Shown here piece after piece: positions 17,295-26,349 of a stretch of 64,000 bases of DNA; the stretch's first letter is position 1, and every line of letters begins with the position of its first letter. Made by a program: the position numbers and the translations under genes. The stretch is from an uncultured Clostridia bacterium (GTDB taxonomy: Bacteria > Bacillota > Clostridia > TANB77 > CAG-508), in contig CAKPNF010000002.1 in the NCBI GenBank assembly GCA_934168305.1, forward strand, positions 62,001 through 126,000. Reading direction: 5' to 3'. Below the pieces are notes generated by a model that was given only the letters and a program-made list of their open reading frames with translations, ran no database searches and was not told where the DNA came from.

Positions 17295-17944
17295 ATGCTA
17301 AAATTGAAAGACAGAAGAAAAAAAGGAGGACTGATATAACAGTTGGTTTAGCAGTAATGGTATGTACTACAGCTATTGGTACATCAACAATTGCATCTTC
17401 TGTACGAGAAAGAACAATTGTTAATGATGATTATGCATCATTAACAGCAGGAGTTGCAAAATATTTAAACTCCTCTAATATTGATAGCATAAAAAAAGAA
17501 AGTTCGATTAAATGTATCGAATATCAAAAAACAATGCTATCATCATTCGAGGAGAGCACAACAGTAGCAACAGAAGTAGCAACAGAAACCGAGTCTGAAG
17601 ATGACTTATATTGGTTAAGTCGGGTAATATCAGCTGAAGTCGGCAATAGCACTTACGAAAATAAGGCTATGTGCGGACTAGTGGTAGTAAACAGAGTAAA
17701 TAGTCCGAGCTTTAAGGCTGAGACTGTTGAAGAAGTTATATTTTCCCCAGGTCAATATGAGACCGTAAGTAATGGGAAGATATACGATGAACCAGATGAA
17801 GAATCTGTAGAAATTGCAAGAAAAATTCTGGCAGGAACTATAGAAATAGAAATTCCAGCTGATGTAGTTTATCAGGCAGAATTTCCACAAGGTTCAGGTA
17901 TTTATTGCCAAATAGGCAATGAATACTATTGCTTTGATGATTAA
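17295..17944 (+). CDS. SleB/CwlJ-type cell wall hydrolase with an A-run frame break
   Basis: The catalytic part (about residues 110-215) has LYWLSRVISAEVGN, CGLVVVNRVNSPSF and EEVIFSPGQYE, typical of the SleB/CwlJ hydrolase_2 family that cleaves spore cortex or wall peptidoglycan. ATG 17295, 7 nt after AAAGGAG, gives MLKLKDRRKK and then runs to TAA at the A7 tract (17318-17324). Re-reading one A, as a -1 slip on A-AAA-AAA or with an eighth A, yields RRTDITVGLAVMV. That completes a signal-type membrane segment joined to the domain (216 residues). It also contains an in-frame CGG at 17621 for the conserved Arg. Missing-base error and slippage are both possible. Confidence 0.7.
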
Positions 17945-17947
17945 AGC

Positions 17948-17987
17948 AAGGAGAAAGCAAATGCAACTCCTTGCTTTCTCCTTTTTA
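17948..17987 (+). terminator. Rho-independent terminator
   Basis: AAGGAGAAAGCAA (17948-17960) pairs perfectly with TTGCTTTCTCCTT (17971-17983), followed by TTT. Confidence 0.85.
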
Positions 17988-18007
17988 AAAAAGTTAGAAA
18001 AAACCCC

Positions 18008-18094
18008 TTGCTAAATTAATTAACAAATGATAAAATATAAATATAGATTAAAAAAAAACTGAATTTGCAGGTCAATTTTTTTAATCTTTTTTTA
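18008..18094 (+). promoter_or_regulatory. pyrG promoter and leader hairpin, possible attenuator
   Basis: TTGCTA (18008-18013) and TAAAAT (18031-18036), 17 nt apart, could start a transcript near 18043. AGATTAAAAAAA (18045-18056) pairs with TTTTTTTAATCT (18076-18087) and a T7 run follows, so a terminator-like hairpin would form at the very 5' end of the pyrG mRNA. Many Firmicutes control pyrG by leader attenuation. That role here is inferred and the stem is weak (all A/U except one G-C pair). Confidence 0.4.
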
Positions 18095-18150
18095 ATTTAA
18101 GGATAAAAATAATAAAAACTTTGCAAATAAAACAAAAGGAGGAATTAACA

Positions 18151-19764
18151 ATGAACACAAAATACATATTTGTAACAGGAGGAGTAGTATCAGGGTTAGG
18201 AAAAGGAATAACAGCAGCATCACTAGGAAGACTACTAAAAAACAGAGGATATAAAGTAACAATACAAAAATTCGACCCATACATAAATGTAGACCCAGGA
18301 ACAATGAACCCATATGAACATGGGGAAGTATTCGTAACAGATGATGGAGCTGAAACAGATTTAGACTTAGGACATTACGAAAGATTTATAAATGAAAATC
18401 TAACAAAAAACTCTAGTATAACAATGGGAAAAATATATTCAGAAGTAATCGAAAAAGAAAGAAAAGGTGATTATTTAGGAAAAACAGTTCAAGTAATTCC
18501 TCACATTACAAACCAAATAAAAGAAAAAATATATGGATTTGAAAATACAGACACAGACATAGTAATATCAGAAGTAGGTGGAACTGTAGGAGACATAGAA
18601 GGATTATCAATAATAGAAGCAATTAGACAAGTTGGATTAGAAAAAAATCCAGAAGATGTATGCTTTATTCATGTTACATTACTTCCATACATATATGGTT
18701 CAAACGAAATAAAATCAAAACCAACACAGCACTCAGTAAAAGAATTGCAAAGTTATGGAATAAAACCAGATATACTAGTATGTAGAACAGAACAAGAAAT
18801 ACCAGAAAACATAAGAGAAAAATTAGCATTATTTTGCAATGTTAGAAAAACAAGTGTTATACAAAACAAAACAGCAGATTGTCTATATGCTGTGCCATTA
18901 ATGCTTGAAGAAGAAGGGTTAGCAAGAGAAGTATGTAATCATTTAAAACTAGACAGATATATTCCAGATAATAGAAAATGGGAAGATATGATAGAAAAAA
19001 TAAGAAATATAGACAAAAGTAAAAAAGTTAAAATTGCAATAGTTGGTAAATATATAAAATTAGAAGATTCATATATATCAGTAATAGAAAGTATAAAACA
19101 CGCAGGATTTGCAAATGAAGTTGAAACAGAAATAAAATTAATTGATAGCGAAAAAATAACAAAAGATACAGTAAAAGAGCTATTAAAAGAATTCCAAGGA
19201 ATAATAGTTCCAGGAGGATTCGGAAACAGAGGAATAGAAGGTAAAATCGAAACAATAAAATATGCAAGAGAAAACAAAATACCATTTTTAGGAATTTGTC
19301 TAGGAATGCAAATGACTGTTGTAGAATATGCAAGAGATGTACTAGGATTAACAGATAGTAATTCACAAGAATTTGATGAAAAAACAAAAAATCAAGTAAT
19401 ACATATAATGGAAAATCAAAAATCAGTTAATAAAAAAGGTGGAACTATGAGACTTGGAAGTTATCCATGTAGCATAAAAGAGGGAACATTAGCAGAAAAA
19501 GTATATGGAACAAGAGAAATTAATGAAAGACATAGACATCGTTTTGAATACAATAATGATTACAAAGAAATATTAGAAAAAGCCGGATTAATATGTTCAG
19601 GAACTTCACCAGATGGAGAATTAGTTGAAATTGTAGAAATTTCACAAAAAGAACATCCTTATTTTATAGCTGGACAATTTCACCCAGAATTAAAATCAAG
19701 ACCAAACAAACCAGCACCATTATTTGTAGGATTAGTAAAAGCTGCGAAAGAAATAAAAGTGTAA
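18151..19764 (+). CDS. pyrG: CTP synthase
   Basis: A 537-residue enzyme converting UTP to CTP with ATP and glutamine. The N-terminal synthase domain starts FVTGGVVSGLGKGITAASLG and has the DPYINVDPGTMNP and HITNQIK elements. The C-terminal class I glutaminase domain has PGGFGNRG, the catalytic Cys in FLGICLGMQM, and the His/Glu pair in FHPELKS. The start is ATG 18151 with AAAGGAGG upstream, not the TTG at 18121. recJ follows after 15 nt. The length is normal. Confidence 0.97.
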   Translation: MNTKYIFVTGGVVSGLGKGITAASLGRLLKNRGYKVTIQKFDPYINVDPGTMNPYEHGEVFVTDDGAETDLDLGHYERFINENLTKNSSITMGKIYSEVIEKERKGDYLGKTVQVIPHITNQIKEKIYGFENTDTDIVISEVGGTVGDIEGLSIIEAIRQVGLEKNPEDVCFIHVTLLPYIYGSNEIKSKPTQHSVKELQSYGIKPDILVCRTEQEIPENIREKLALFCNVRKTSVIQNKTADCLYAVPLMLEEEGLAREVCNHLKLDRYIPDNRKWEDMIEKIRNIDKSKKVKIAIVGKYIKLEDSYISVIESIKHAGFANEVETEIKLIDSEKITKDTVKELLKEFQGIIVPGGFGNRGIEGKIETIKYARENKIPFLGICLGMQMTVVEYARDVLGLTDSNSQEFDEKTKNQVIHIMENQKSVNKKGGTMRLGSYPCSIKEGTLAEKVYGTREINERHRHRFEYNNDYKEILEKAGLICSGTSPDGELVEIVEISQKEHPYFIAGQFHPELKSRPNKPAPLFVGLVKAAKEIKV

Positions 19765-19779
19765 AGCAAGGAGAAATGT

Positions 19780-21465
19780 ATGAATAAAAAGTGGCAGATA
19801 TATGAAACAAATGAAGATGAAATTAACAAAATATCACAAAAATATAATCTAAATAGATTACTATCATCAATAATAGTAAATAGAAATATTAAAGAAGAAG
19901 ACATAGATGTATTTTTAAATCCAACAAGAAACAATTTTTATAATCCATTTTTAATGCCTGATATGGAAATAGCTGTAGATAGAATAATAAAAGCTATAAA
20001 CAATAAAGAAAAAATGATAATTTATGGAGACTATGATGTTGATGGAATAACAAGTATAACAGTCTTAAAAAGCTTTTTAGAAGATAGAGGAATATATGTA
20101 GACTCATATATTCCAAATAGACTTGAAGAAGGATATGGATTAAATAAACCAGCAATAGATGAAATTATAAAAAAAGAATACAATCTAATGATAACAGTAG
20201 ATTGTGGTATTTCAGGAATTGAAGAAATTGAGTATGCAAATTCTTTAGGATTAGAAACAATAGTAACAGACCATCATGAAGTAGGAGATGAACTTCCTAA
20301 TGCGATTGCTGTTGTTGACGCAAAAAGAAAAGATAATCAATATCCATGCAGAGATTTAGCAGGAGTTGGAGTGGTATTTAAATTAATTCAAGCTATAGGA
20401 ATCAAACTTAGACTAGAAGAAAAAGAATATTTGAAATATTTAGACATTGTATGTGTAGGAACAATATCAGATATAGTTCCATTAGTAGATGAAAACAGAG
20501 TAATTACAAAGCTAGGACTAATGCTAGTTGCACAAACAAAAAATATGGGATTAAGGTCATTATTAATATCATCTGGATATAAAAATATCGATTCGACAAC
20601 AATATCTTTTGGAATAGCACCAAGAATAAACGCATGTGGAAGAATGGGACATGCAGATGAAGCATTAAAATTATTTTTATCAAAAGATATTTATGAAGTA
20701 AATGAATTAACTAAAAGATTAAATGACTATAATAAAATTAGGCAAGATAAGGAAAAATCAATTTATGAAGATGCGGTAAATCAAATTGAAAAAAACAAAT
20801 TATATGAAAACTGCGCAATTGTCGTAGCAGGAGAAGATTGGCACCATGGAGTTATAGGAATTGTATCATCAAAAATAACAGACTTATATTTTAAACCAAG
20901 TATTTTATTATGTTATGAAGATGAGGTTGCAAAAGGCTCTGGAAGAAGTATACCAGGATTTGATTTGCATGATGCACTAATGAAATGTCAAAATTCTATA
21001 GAAAGATTTGGCGGACATGCTATGGCAATAGGAATAACAATAAAAAGAGATAAATTTGAAGAATTTAAAAAAGAATTTGAAGAAGTTGCAAGAAAAGCAA
21101 AAATAGATGAAATAATTCCTATTATAAATATAGATGCTAAAATAAACTTAAGTGAGATTAATAAAGAAATGGTAGCAAGTCTAAAAAAATTAGAACCATT
21201 TGGAGAAGGAAACAAAATGCCAATATTTGCTTTTAAAAATTTAAAAATTGATTCAATAAGAGCATTATCAGAGGGAAAACACATAAAATTGACATTAAAA
21301 GAAGGTAATTCTATAATTAATGCAATTGGCTTTAATTTAGGACATTTAGTTGATGAATATAGAATCGGTGATAAAATTGATGTGGTTGGAACATTGGAAA
21401 TTAATAGTTTTAATGGGGTTGACAGTTTGCAAATTAACTTAAAAGATGTTATGAAGTCAATATAA
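19780..21465 (+). CDS. recJ: Single-stranded-DNA-specific exonuclease RecJ
   Basis: A 561-residue 5'-3' ssDNA exonuclease used in recombination and base excision repair. The DHH phosphoesterase core shows YGDYDVDGITS, VDCGISG, VTDHHEVG and the DIVPLVDENR region. The DHHA1 part has GHADEAL and RSIPGFDLHDAL followed by GGHAMAIG. A C-terminal OB-like domain follows (LEPFGEGNKMPIF). It is slightly short, lacking the long C-terminal extension of Bacillus RecJ. The start is ATG after AAGGAG. It is tightly linked to pyrG before and relA after, as in many clostridia. Confidence 0.95.
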   Translation: MNKKWQIYETNEDEINKISQKYNLNRLLSSIIVNRNIKEEDIDVFLNPTRNNFYNPFLMPDMEIAVDRIIKAINNKEKMIIYGDYDVDGITSITVLKSFLEDRGIYVDSYIPNRLEEGYGLNKPAIDEIIKKEYNLMITVDCGISGIEEIEYANSLGLETIVTDHHEVGDELPNAIAVVDAKRKDNQYPCRDLAGVGVVFKLIQAIGIKLRLEEKEYLKYLDIVCVGTISDIVPLVDENRVITKLGLMLVAQTKNMGLRSLLISSGYKNIDSTTISFGIAPRINACGRMGHADEALKLFLSKDIYEVNELTKRLNDYNKIRQDKEKSIYEDAVNQIEKNKLYENCAIVVAGEDWHHGVIGIVSSKITDLYFKPSILLCYEDEVAKGSGRSIPGFDLHDALMKCQNSIERFGGHAMAIGITIKRDKFEEFKKEFEEVARKAKIDEIIPIINIDAKINLSEINKEMVASLKKLEPFGEGNKMPIFAFKNLKIDSIRALSEGKHIKLTLKEGNSIINAIGFNLGHLVDEYRIGDKIDVVGTLEINSFNGVDSLQINLKDVMKSI

Positions 21466-21529
21466 AAAAGATGCAAAAAGGTCAGGGTCGTTCATATTGA
21501 CATTGAAAAGAAAATAAGAGGTGAACAAA

Positions 21530-23722
21530 ATGCAAGAAAATAATAAAGAAATAACAATACAGGATGTAATATCCAAAAAGAAAGTAACAACAAGAAGAGT
21601 AGATAGTAAGCAAATAATGAAGGCATATAACTATGCGGTAGAACATCATGGAGACCAAAAAAGAAGGTCTGGAGAACCATATATAATACATCCAATAAAT
21701 GTAGCATACATATTGGCAGGAGTAGGCTTAGACGAAGCAACAATATGTGCTGCTCTATTACATGATGTAGTAGAAGATACAGATGCAACAGATGCAGATT
21801 TAAGAAGAAATTTTGGTGAAGAAGTTGCAGATATGGTAGCAGGTGTTACAAAGCTAGGTACAATGCAGTTTTCAACTGTTGAAGAACAACAAGTGGAAGA
21901 TTACCGAAAAATGTTTCTTGCAATGGGAAAAGATATTAGGGTAATAATAATAAAACTAGCAGATAGGCTTCATAATATGAGAACTCTTAAGTTTTTAAAA
22001 AGAGATAGACAAATAGCAAATGCAAAAGAAACAATGGAAATATATGCACCACTTGCAAACCGTCTGGGACTATATTCTATGAAATGGGAGCTAGAGGATT
22101 TATCTTTTAAATATTTATATCCAGAAGAATATCATGAATTAGTTGAAGGAATAGATAAAAAGAGAGAAGAAAGACTTAAATTTATAGAAAAAATAATGGT
22201 AGACATACGAGTTCAACTAAAAAAACAACATATTGATGCAGAAGTAACAGGACGTGCAAAACATTTATACAGTATATATAGAAAAATGAAAAGAGACAAT
22301 AAAACACTTGACCAAATATATGATTTATTTGCACTTCGTATATTAGTAAATTCAGTAAAAGATTGTTATTCAGCTCTTGGAGTTGTACACGAAATGTATA
22401 GTCCGATGCCGGGAAGATTTAAGGACTATATAGCAGTACCAAAACCAAATATGTATCAATCAATACATACAACATTATTAGGAGATAAAGGAACACCATT
22501 TGAAGTACAAATACGTACATGGGATATGCATAGAATAGCAGAATATGGTATAGCAGCACACTGGGCATATAAAGAAGCAAGTTATTTTGGAAAAAAACAA
22601 GCAGTAAAAGTAGAAGAAGACAAATTAGCATGGCTTAGAGAATCATTAGAATGGCAAAAAGACATGCAAGACCCACAAGAATTTTTGGACACATTAAAAA
22701 CAGAATTATTTGAAGATGAAGTTTATGTTTTTACACCAAAAGGTGCTATAAAAGTATTACCAAGAGGAGCAACACCAATAGACTTTGCATATAGCATACA
22801 TGAAGAAATCGGACACCATATGACAGGATGTAAAATTAACAGTAAAATGATGCCAATAATTACACCATTAAAAAGTGGAGATATTGTAGAAATTATAACA
22901 TCAGATAACTCAAAAGGACCAAGTAGAGATTGGCTTAAATTTGTAAAAAGTACAAAAGCAAAGAATAAAATTAATGGTTGGTTTAAAAAAGAAGAAAGAG
23001 CAGAAAACATAGAAAGAGGAAAAGACTTAATAGAAAAAGAAATTAAAAGAATAGGTGTATCTCATGCAGATATATTTAAAAACCAATATATTGAACCAAT
23101 GTTAGACAGATATAAATATAAAAATCTAGAAGAAATGTATGCAGCAGTTGGATTTGGAGCAAATTCAGCAGTTAAAGTAATTGCAAAAATACTTCAAGAA
23201 TATAGAAAAGAACATGAAGAAGAAAATGTAGAAGAAAAACTAGAACAATTAAGAAAACAAAAAGAGAAAAAACAAAAAACATCAAGCTCTGGAATAGTTG
23301 TAAAAGGAATAGACAACTGTTTAGTAAAACTATCAAAATGCTGTAATCCACTTCCAGGAGACGAAATAATAGGGTACATAACAAAAGGAAGAGGAGTTTC
23401 AGTTCATAGAAAAGATTGTGTAAATGTAAAAGACTTATTAACAGAAGAAAATAGAATAATAGATGTAAAATGGTACGAGGAAGCTAAGGAAAATTACAAC
23501 GTAAATATAGAAGTATTAGCAAATGACAGAAAAGGATTACTAGTTGATATTCTAAATACTATAAAAGAAACAAAGGCTGATCTTATGGGAGTTAGTACAA
23601 AAACAACTAAAGAAAGAATAGCTATTATGGATATCAATATCGAAGTTGAGAATATTGAAGAATTAAATAAGGTAATTAGAAATATTAAAAAAGTAGATAG
23701 TGTATATGAAGTTAGAAGATAA
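21530..23722 (+). CDS. relA: Bifunctional (p)ppGpp synthetase/hydrolase RelA/SpoT
   Basis: A 730-residue Rel enzyme for stringent response. The N-terminal HD hydrolase has HHGDQKRRSGEPYIIHP and LLHDVVEDTDAT (HD intact). The synthetase domain has GRAKHLYSIYRKM, LFALRILVN and PNMYQSIHTT. A TGS domain (VYVFTPKGAIKVLPRGATP) and a C-terminal zinc-finger/ACT region (KCCNPLPGDEIIGYITKGRG, then a final ACT) complete the long form. ATG 21530, 6 nt after AGAGGTG, is preferred to the GTG at 21521. The first palindromic arm begins 3 nt after the stop. Confidence 0.96.
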   Translation: MQENNKEITIQDVISKKKVTTRRVDSKQIMKAYNYAVEHHGDQKRRSGEPYIIHPINVAYILAGVGLDEATICAALLHDVVEDTDATDADLRRNFGEEVADMVAGVTKLGTMQFSTVEEQQVEDYRKMFLAMGKDIRVIIIKLADRLHNMRTLKFLKRDRQIANAKETMEIYAPLANRLGLYSMKWELEDLSFKYLYPEEYHELVEGIDKKREERLKFIEKIMVDIRVQLKKQHIDAEVTGRAKHLYSIYRKMKRDNKTLDQIYDLFALRILVNSVKDCYSALGVVHEMYSPMPGRFKDYIAVPKPNMYQSIHTTLLGDKGTPFEVQIRTWDMHRIAEYGIAAHWAYKEASYFGKKQAVKVEEDKLAWLRESLEWQKDMQDPQEFLDTLKTELFEDEVYVFTPKGAIKVLPRGATPIDFAYSIHEEIGHHMTGCKINSKMMPIITPLKSGDIVEIITSDNSKGPSRDWLKFVKSTKAKNKINGWFKKEERAENIERGKDLIEKEIKRIGVSHADIFKNQYIEPMLDRYKYKNLEEMYAAVGFGANSAVKVIAKILQEYRKEHEEENVEEKLEQLRKQKEKKQKTSSSGIVVKGIDNCLVKLSKCCNPLPGDEIIGYITKGRGVSVHRKDCVNVKDLLTEENRIIDVKWYEEAKENYNVNIEVLANDRKGLLVDILNTIKETKADLMGVSTKTTKERIAIMDINIEVENIEELNKVIRNIKKVDSVYEVRR

Positions 23723-23725
23723 AGA

Positions 23726-23905
23726 GGGATTAAGGGGCCACCACACAAAATCCCTTGAAATTTTTATAATTTTGTTATTATATATTAATATTTTCGAAAA
23801 AAACATAGCTGGGGTCTACCTATAGGTCTTTTTCTTAAATATTAATATATAATAACAAATTTAAATTTAATATTTCGGGATTTTGTGTGGTGGCCCCTTA
23901 ATCCC
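23726..23905. repeat. Long palindromic element, copy 2, with nested palindromes
   Basis: The 29-nt arms at 23726-23754 and 23877-23905 are perfectly complementary and identical to those of copy 1. The 122-nt interior is unlike copy 1 and holds a second perfect inverted repeat of 22 bp (23772-23793 with 23837-23858). Inside that is the self-complementary ACCTATAGGT (23818-23827). The element fills the gap between relA and the metallo-hydrolase gene. A run of A, not T, follows the right arm, so it is not a canonical terminator for relA. Confidence 0.9.
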
Positions 23906-23932
23906 GAAAAATTTTGAATGGAGATAAAAATT

Positions 23933-24583
23933 ATGATTTTAAAAGAACTAAAGATAGATACATGGATAGGTGATAAAACAAATTGTTATGTAATATTTGA
24001 TGAAGAAAGCAAAGAAATAATGGTAATAGACCCAGCTGGTGATGTAGATAAAATAGAAGATTTAATAAAAAATGTGTTTAAAGGAAATTTGAAATATATA
24101 TATTTAACACATTGCCATGGAGACCATATAGGAGGAGTAACAGAATTAAAAAATCGCTGTGGTGGAAAGATTCTAATTCACAGGATAGATGCCATAGGAT
24201 TAAATGATGTTAATATTAATTTATCAGAATATATAGGATTACCAGAAATAGAGCTGGAAGCGGATTCTAGAATTGATGATAATGATTTAATTCATTTAGG
24301 AAATCTTGAATTTAGAGTACTTCATACGCCTGGACACACAGCGGGGAGTACATCTCTTTATTGTGAAAAAGAAAAATGTTTATTTTCTGGTGATACAATT
24401 TTTGCTGGAACATGGGGAAGAACTGATTTGCCAACTTCAAGTAGAGAGGATATAATGAATTCAATAACAAATAAAATATTGGTTTTACCAGATGATACTT
24501 TTATTTATCCTGGACATGGAAAAGCAACGATGCTTAAAGATGAAAAGCCAATTTATTTAGAATTAAAACCTAAATTATGGTAA
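23933..24583 (+). CDS. Metallo-beta-lactamase fold hydrolase (glyoxalase II-like)
   Basis: A 216-residue cytoplasmic hydrolase. The THCHGDHIGG motif (about residues 58-67), HTPGHTAGS and FSGDTIFAGTWGRTDLP, and the final YPGHG bind two metals as in glyoxalase II and related thiolester hydrolases. The substrate is not defined; many such proteins lack glyoxalase activity. The start is ATG 23933, because GGAG lies 9 nt upstream; an in-frame ATG at 23918 overlaps that site. It lies between a palindromic element and a separate promoter. Confidence 0.9.
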   Translation: MILKELKIDTWIGDKTNCYVIFDEESKEIMVIDPAGDVDKIEDLIKNVFKGNLKYIYLTHCHGDHIGGVTELKNRCGGKILIHRIDAIGLNDVNINLSEYIGLPEIELEADSRIDDNDLIHLGNLEFRVLHTPGHTAGSTSLYCEKEKCLFSGDTIFAGTWGRTDLPTSSREDIMNSITNKILVLPDDTFIYPGHGKATMLKDEKPIYLELKPKLW

Positions 24584-24588
24584 AATAC

Positions 24589-24617
24589 TTGAAAAACAAG
24601 CTAAATGTTGTTATAAT
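24589..24617 (+). promoter_or_regulatory. Sigma-A type promoter
   Basis: TTGAAA (24589-24594) and TATAAT (24612-24617) with a 17-nt spacer precede the small gene at 24661. Confidence 0.65.
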
Positions 24618-24660
24618 TATAAACATCATTAACAAGTTATAATTGCAAGGAGGAAAAAGC

Positions 24661-24879
24661 ATGACAACAATATCAAGAAGATTTTACAATGAAGGATATC
24701 AGATGACAGGAGAAGGCAGAAGGGTCGATATATTAGACCCAAAAAAAGAGAAGAAAGTAGAGATATTCTTTTATGAAAAAGGAATATTGATATTAACAAA
24801 AGAAAGATATATATGGACCAAAAATATATCTGAAATAGATATATTAAAAGGTCTTCCTTGTATAAAAACATTAGGATAA
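24661..24879 (+). CDS. Hypothetical 72-residue protein
   Basis: No family recognised. The start is ATG 24661, 6 nt after AAGGAGG. It is small, basic and soluble with aromatic residues (SRRFYNEGYQMTGEGRRVDI), and ends in a hydrophobic IDILKGLPCIKTLG. It has its own promoter and terminator, so it is a separate unit. It could be a small regulatory or binding protein. Nothing in the neighbours, a metallo-hydrolase and hisS, explains its role. Confidence 0.65.
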   Translation: MTTISRRFYNEGYQMTGEGRRVDILDPKKEKKVEIFFYEKGILILTKERYIWTKNISEIDILKGLPCIKTLG

Positions 24880-24892
24880 ATCTTTGCATGCT

Positions 24893-24921
24893 GGGGAATA
24901 GATTTCTATTCCCCTATTTTA
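24893..24921 (+). terminator. Rho-independent terminator
   Basis: GGGGAATAGA (24893-24902) pairs perfectly with TCTATTCCCC (24905-24914), followed by TATTTT. Confidence 0.85.
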
Positions 24922-24942
24922 AAAAATGGGAGATGAAAAGAT

Positions 24943-26295
24943 ATGAATAAAACAGAACCAAGGACATTGGCTGGATTTATGGAGCTAATGCCAAACGAAC
25001 AAATATTATTCGAACAAATAAAACAAAAAATAGAAAAAACATATCAAAAATTCGGTTTTTTACCACTAGATACACCAATATTAGAATTATCAGAAGTATT
25101 ACTTGCAAAAGCTGGTGGAGAAACAGAAAAACAAATATACAGATTTGAAAAAGGTGATACAGATATATCAATGAGATTTGATTTAACAGTACCACTTGCA
25201 AAATATGTAGCAAAAAACTATGGGAATTTAAGTTTTCCATTTAGAAGATATCAAATTGGAAAAGTATATCGTGGAGAAAGAACACAAAAAGGAAGATTTC
25301 GTGAATTTTATCAATGTGATATAGACATTATTGGTGATGGAGAATTGAGTGTAATAAATGATGCAGAACTTCCAAGTGTTATTTATAATGTTTTTAAAGA
25401 ATTAGGATTTAATGACTTTACAATAAAAATAAACAATAGAAAATTATTTAATGGACTATTTGAAAGTTTAAATCAAAAAGAAAATGCAGTTGAAATCTTA
25501 AGAATAATAGATAAAATAGAGAAAATAGGAAAAGAAAACGTAATAGAAGAACTAGAGAAAATAGAAGTTCCAACAGAATCAATAAGTAAAATAATAGATT
25601 TTATAGAAATAGATGGAACAACTGACGAAAAACTTCAAAAATTACAAGATTTAAATATTGAGAATGACACATTTAAAATAGGACTTGAAGAATTAACACA
25701 AGTTGTGAAATATGTAAGATTATTTGGAATTCCAGATTCAAACTTTAAAGTAGATTTAACAATTGCAAGAGGATTAGATTACTATACAGGAACAGTTTAC
25801 GAAACATTTCTAAATGAATATAGAGAACTTGGAAGTGTATGTTCTGGTGGTAGATATGAGAATCTAGCAGAAAATTATACAGACAAAAAACTACCAGGAG
25901 TTGGAATATCAATAGGTTTAACAAGATTATTCTATAAATTAAATGAACTAAATCTAATAAATGCTAACAAAAAATCTGTAGCAGAAGTATTGATAGTTCC
26001 AATGTTAGAAGATTTAAGCGTTCCAATAAAGATAGCAAATAATTTAAGAGAAAACGGAATTAATACAGAAATTTTCTTAAATGATAAAAAGTTAAAAGCA
26101 AAAATGAAGTATGCAGATAAACTTGAAATTCCTTTTGTTATAGTCGTTGGAGAGGATGAAGTAAAATCTGAGGTTGTAAAAATAAAAGACATGGCAACAG
26201 GAAATGAAAAAGAATGTCAAATTCATAATATTCCACATTTAATAAGATTATTGGTTGATGATAATAAAATTGTAAAAGGCGTATCCGTTGTGTAG
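24943..26295 (+). CDS. hisS: Histidyl-tRNA synthetase
   Basis: A 450-residue class II aminoacyl-tRNA synthetase. Motif 2 appears as FRRYQIGKVYRGERTQKGR-type sequence, the histidine-specific element as ARGLDYYTGTVYE, and motif 3 as GVGISIGLTRL. The C-terminal anticodon-binding domain begins at VLIVPML. An insertion of about 40 charged residues near 180-225 is typical of the longer hisS form found in some Clostridia; HisZ is less likely because of the complete anticodon domain and the catalytic residues. The start is ATG after GGGAG. No T-box leader was seen; the upstream gap holds only the preceding terminator. Confidence 0.93.
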   Translation: MNKTEPRTLAGFMELMPNEQILFEQIKQKIEKTYQKFGFLPLDTPILELSEVLLAKAGGETEKQIYRFEKGDTDISMRFDLTVPLAKYVAKNYGNLSFPFRRYQIGKVYRGERTQKGRFREFYQCDIDIIGDGELSVINDAELPSVIYNVFKELGFNDFTIKINNRKLFNGLFESLNQKENAVEILRIIDKIEKIGKENVIEELEKIEVPTESISKIIDFIEIDGTTDEKLQKLQDLNIENDTFKIGLEELTQVVKYVRLFGIPDSNFKVDLTIARGLDYYTGTVYETFLNEYRELGSVCSGGRYENLAENYTDKKLPGVGISIGLTRLFYKLNELNLINANKKSVAEVLIVPMLEDLSVPIKIANNLRENGINTEIFLNDKKLKAKMKYADKLEIPFVIVVGEDEVKSEVVKIKDMATGNEKECQIHNIPHLIRLLVDDNKIVKGVSVV

Positions 26296-26349
26296 CGGTA
26301 GTATAATCAATAGGCAAGTTTTTGAACAAAGTAGGAAAGGAAATTTATA

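Noticed and set aside
24880..24942. T-box leader for hisS
   Set aside because: The 63-nt gap holds only the terminator of the preceding gene and a ribosome site. There is no room for a T-box.
26282..26310. Possible tRNA-like sequence after hisS (GCGGTAGTATAAT)
   Set aside because: No acceptor stem, anticodon stem or T-loop could be built. It overlaps the hisS end and probably only holds promoter-like bases.
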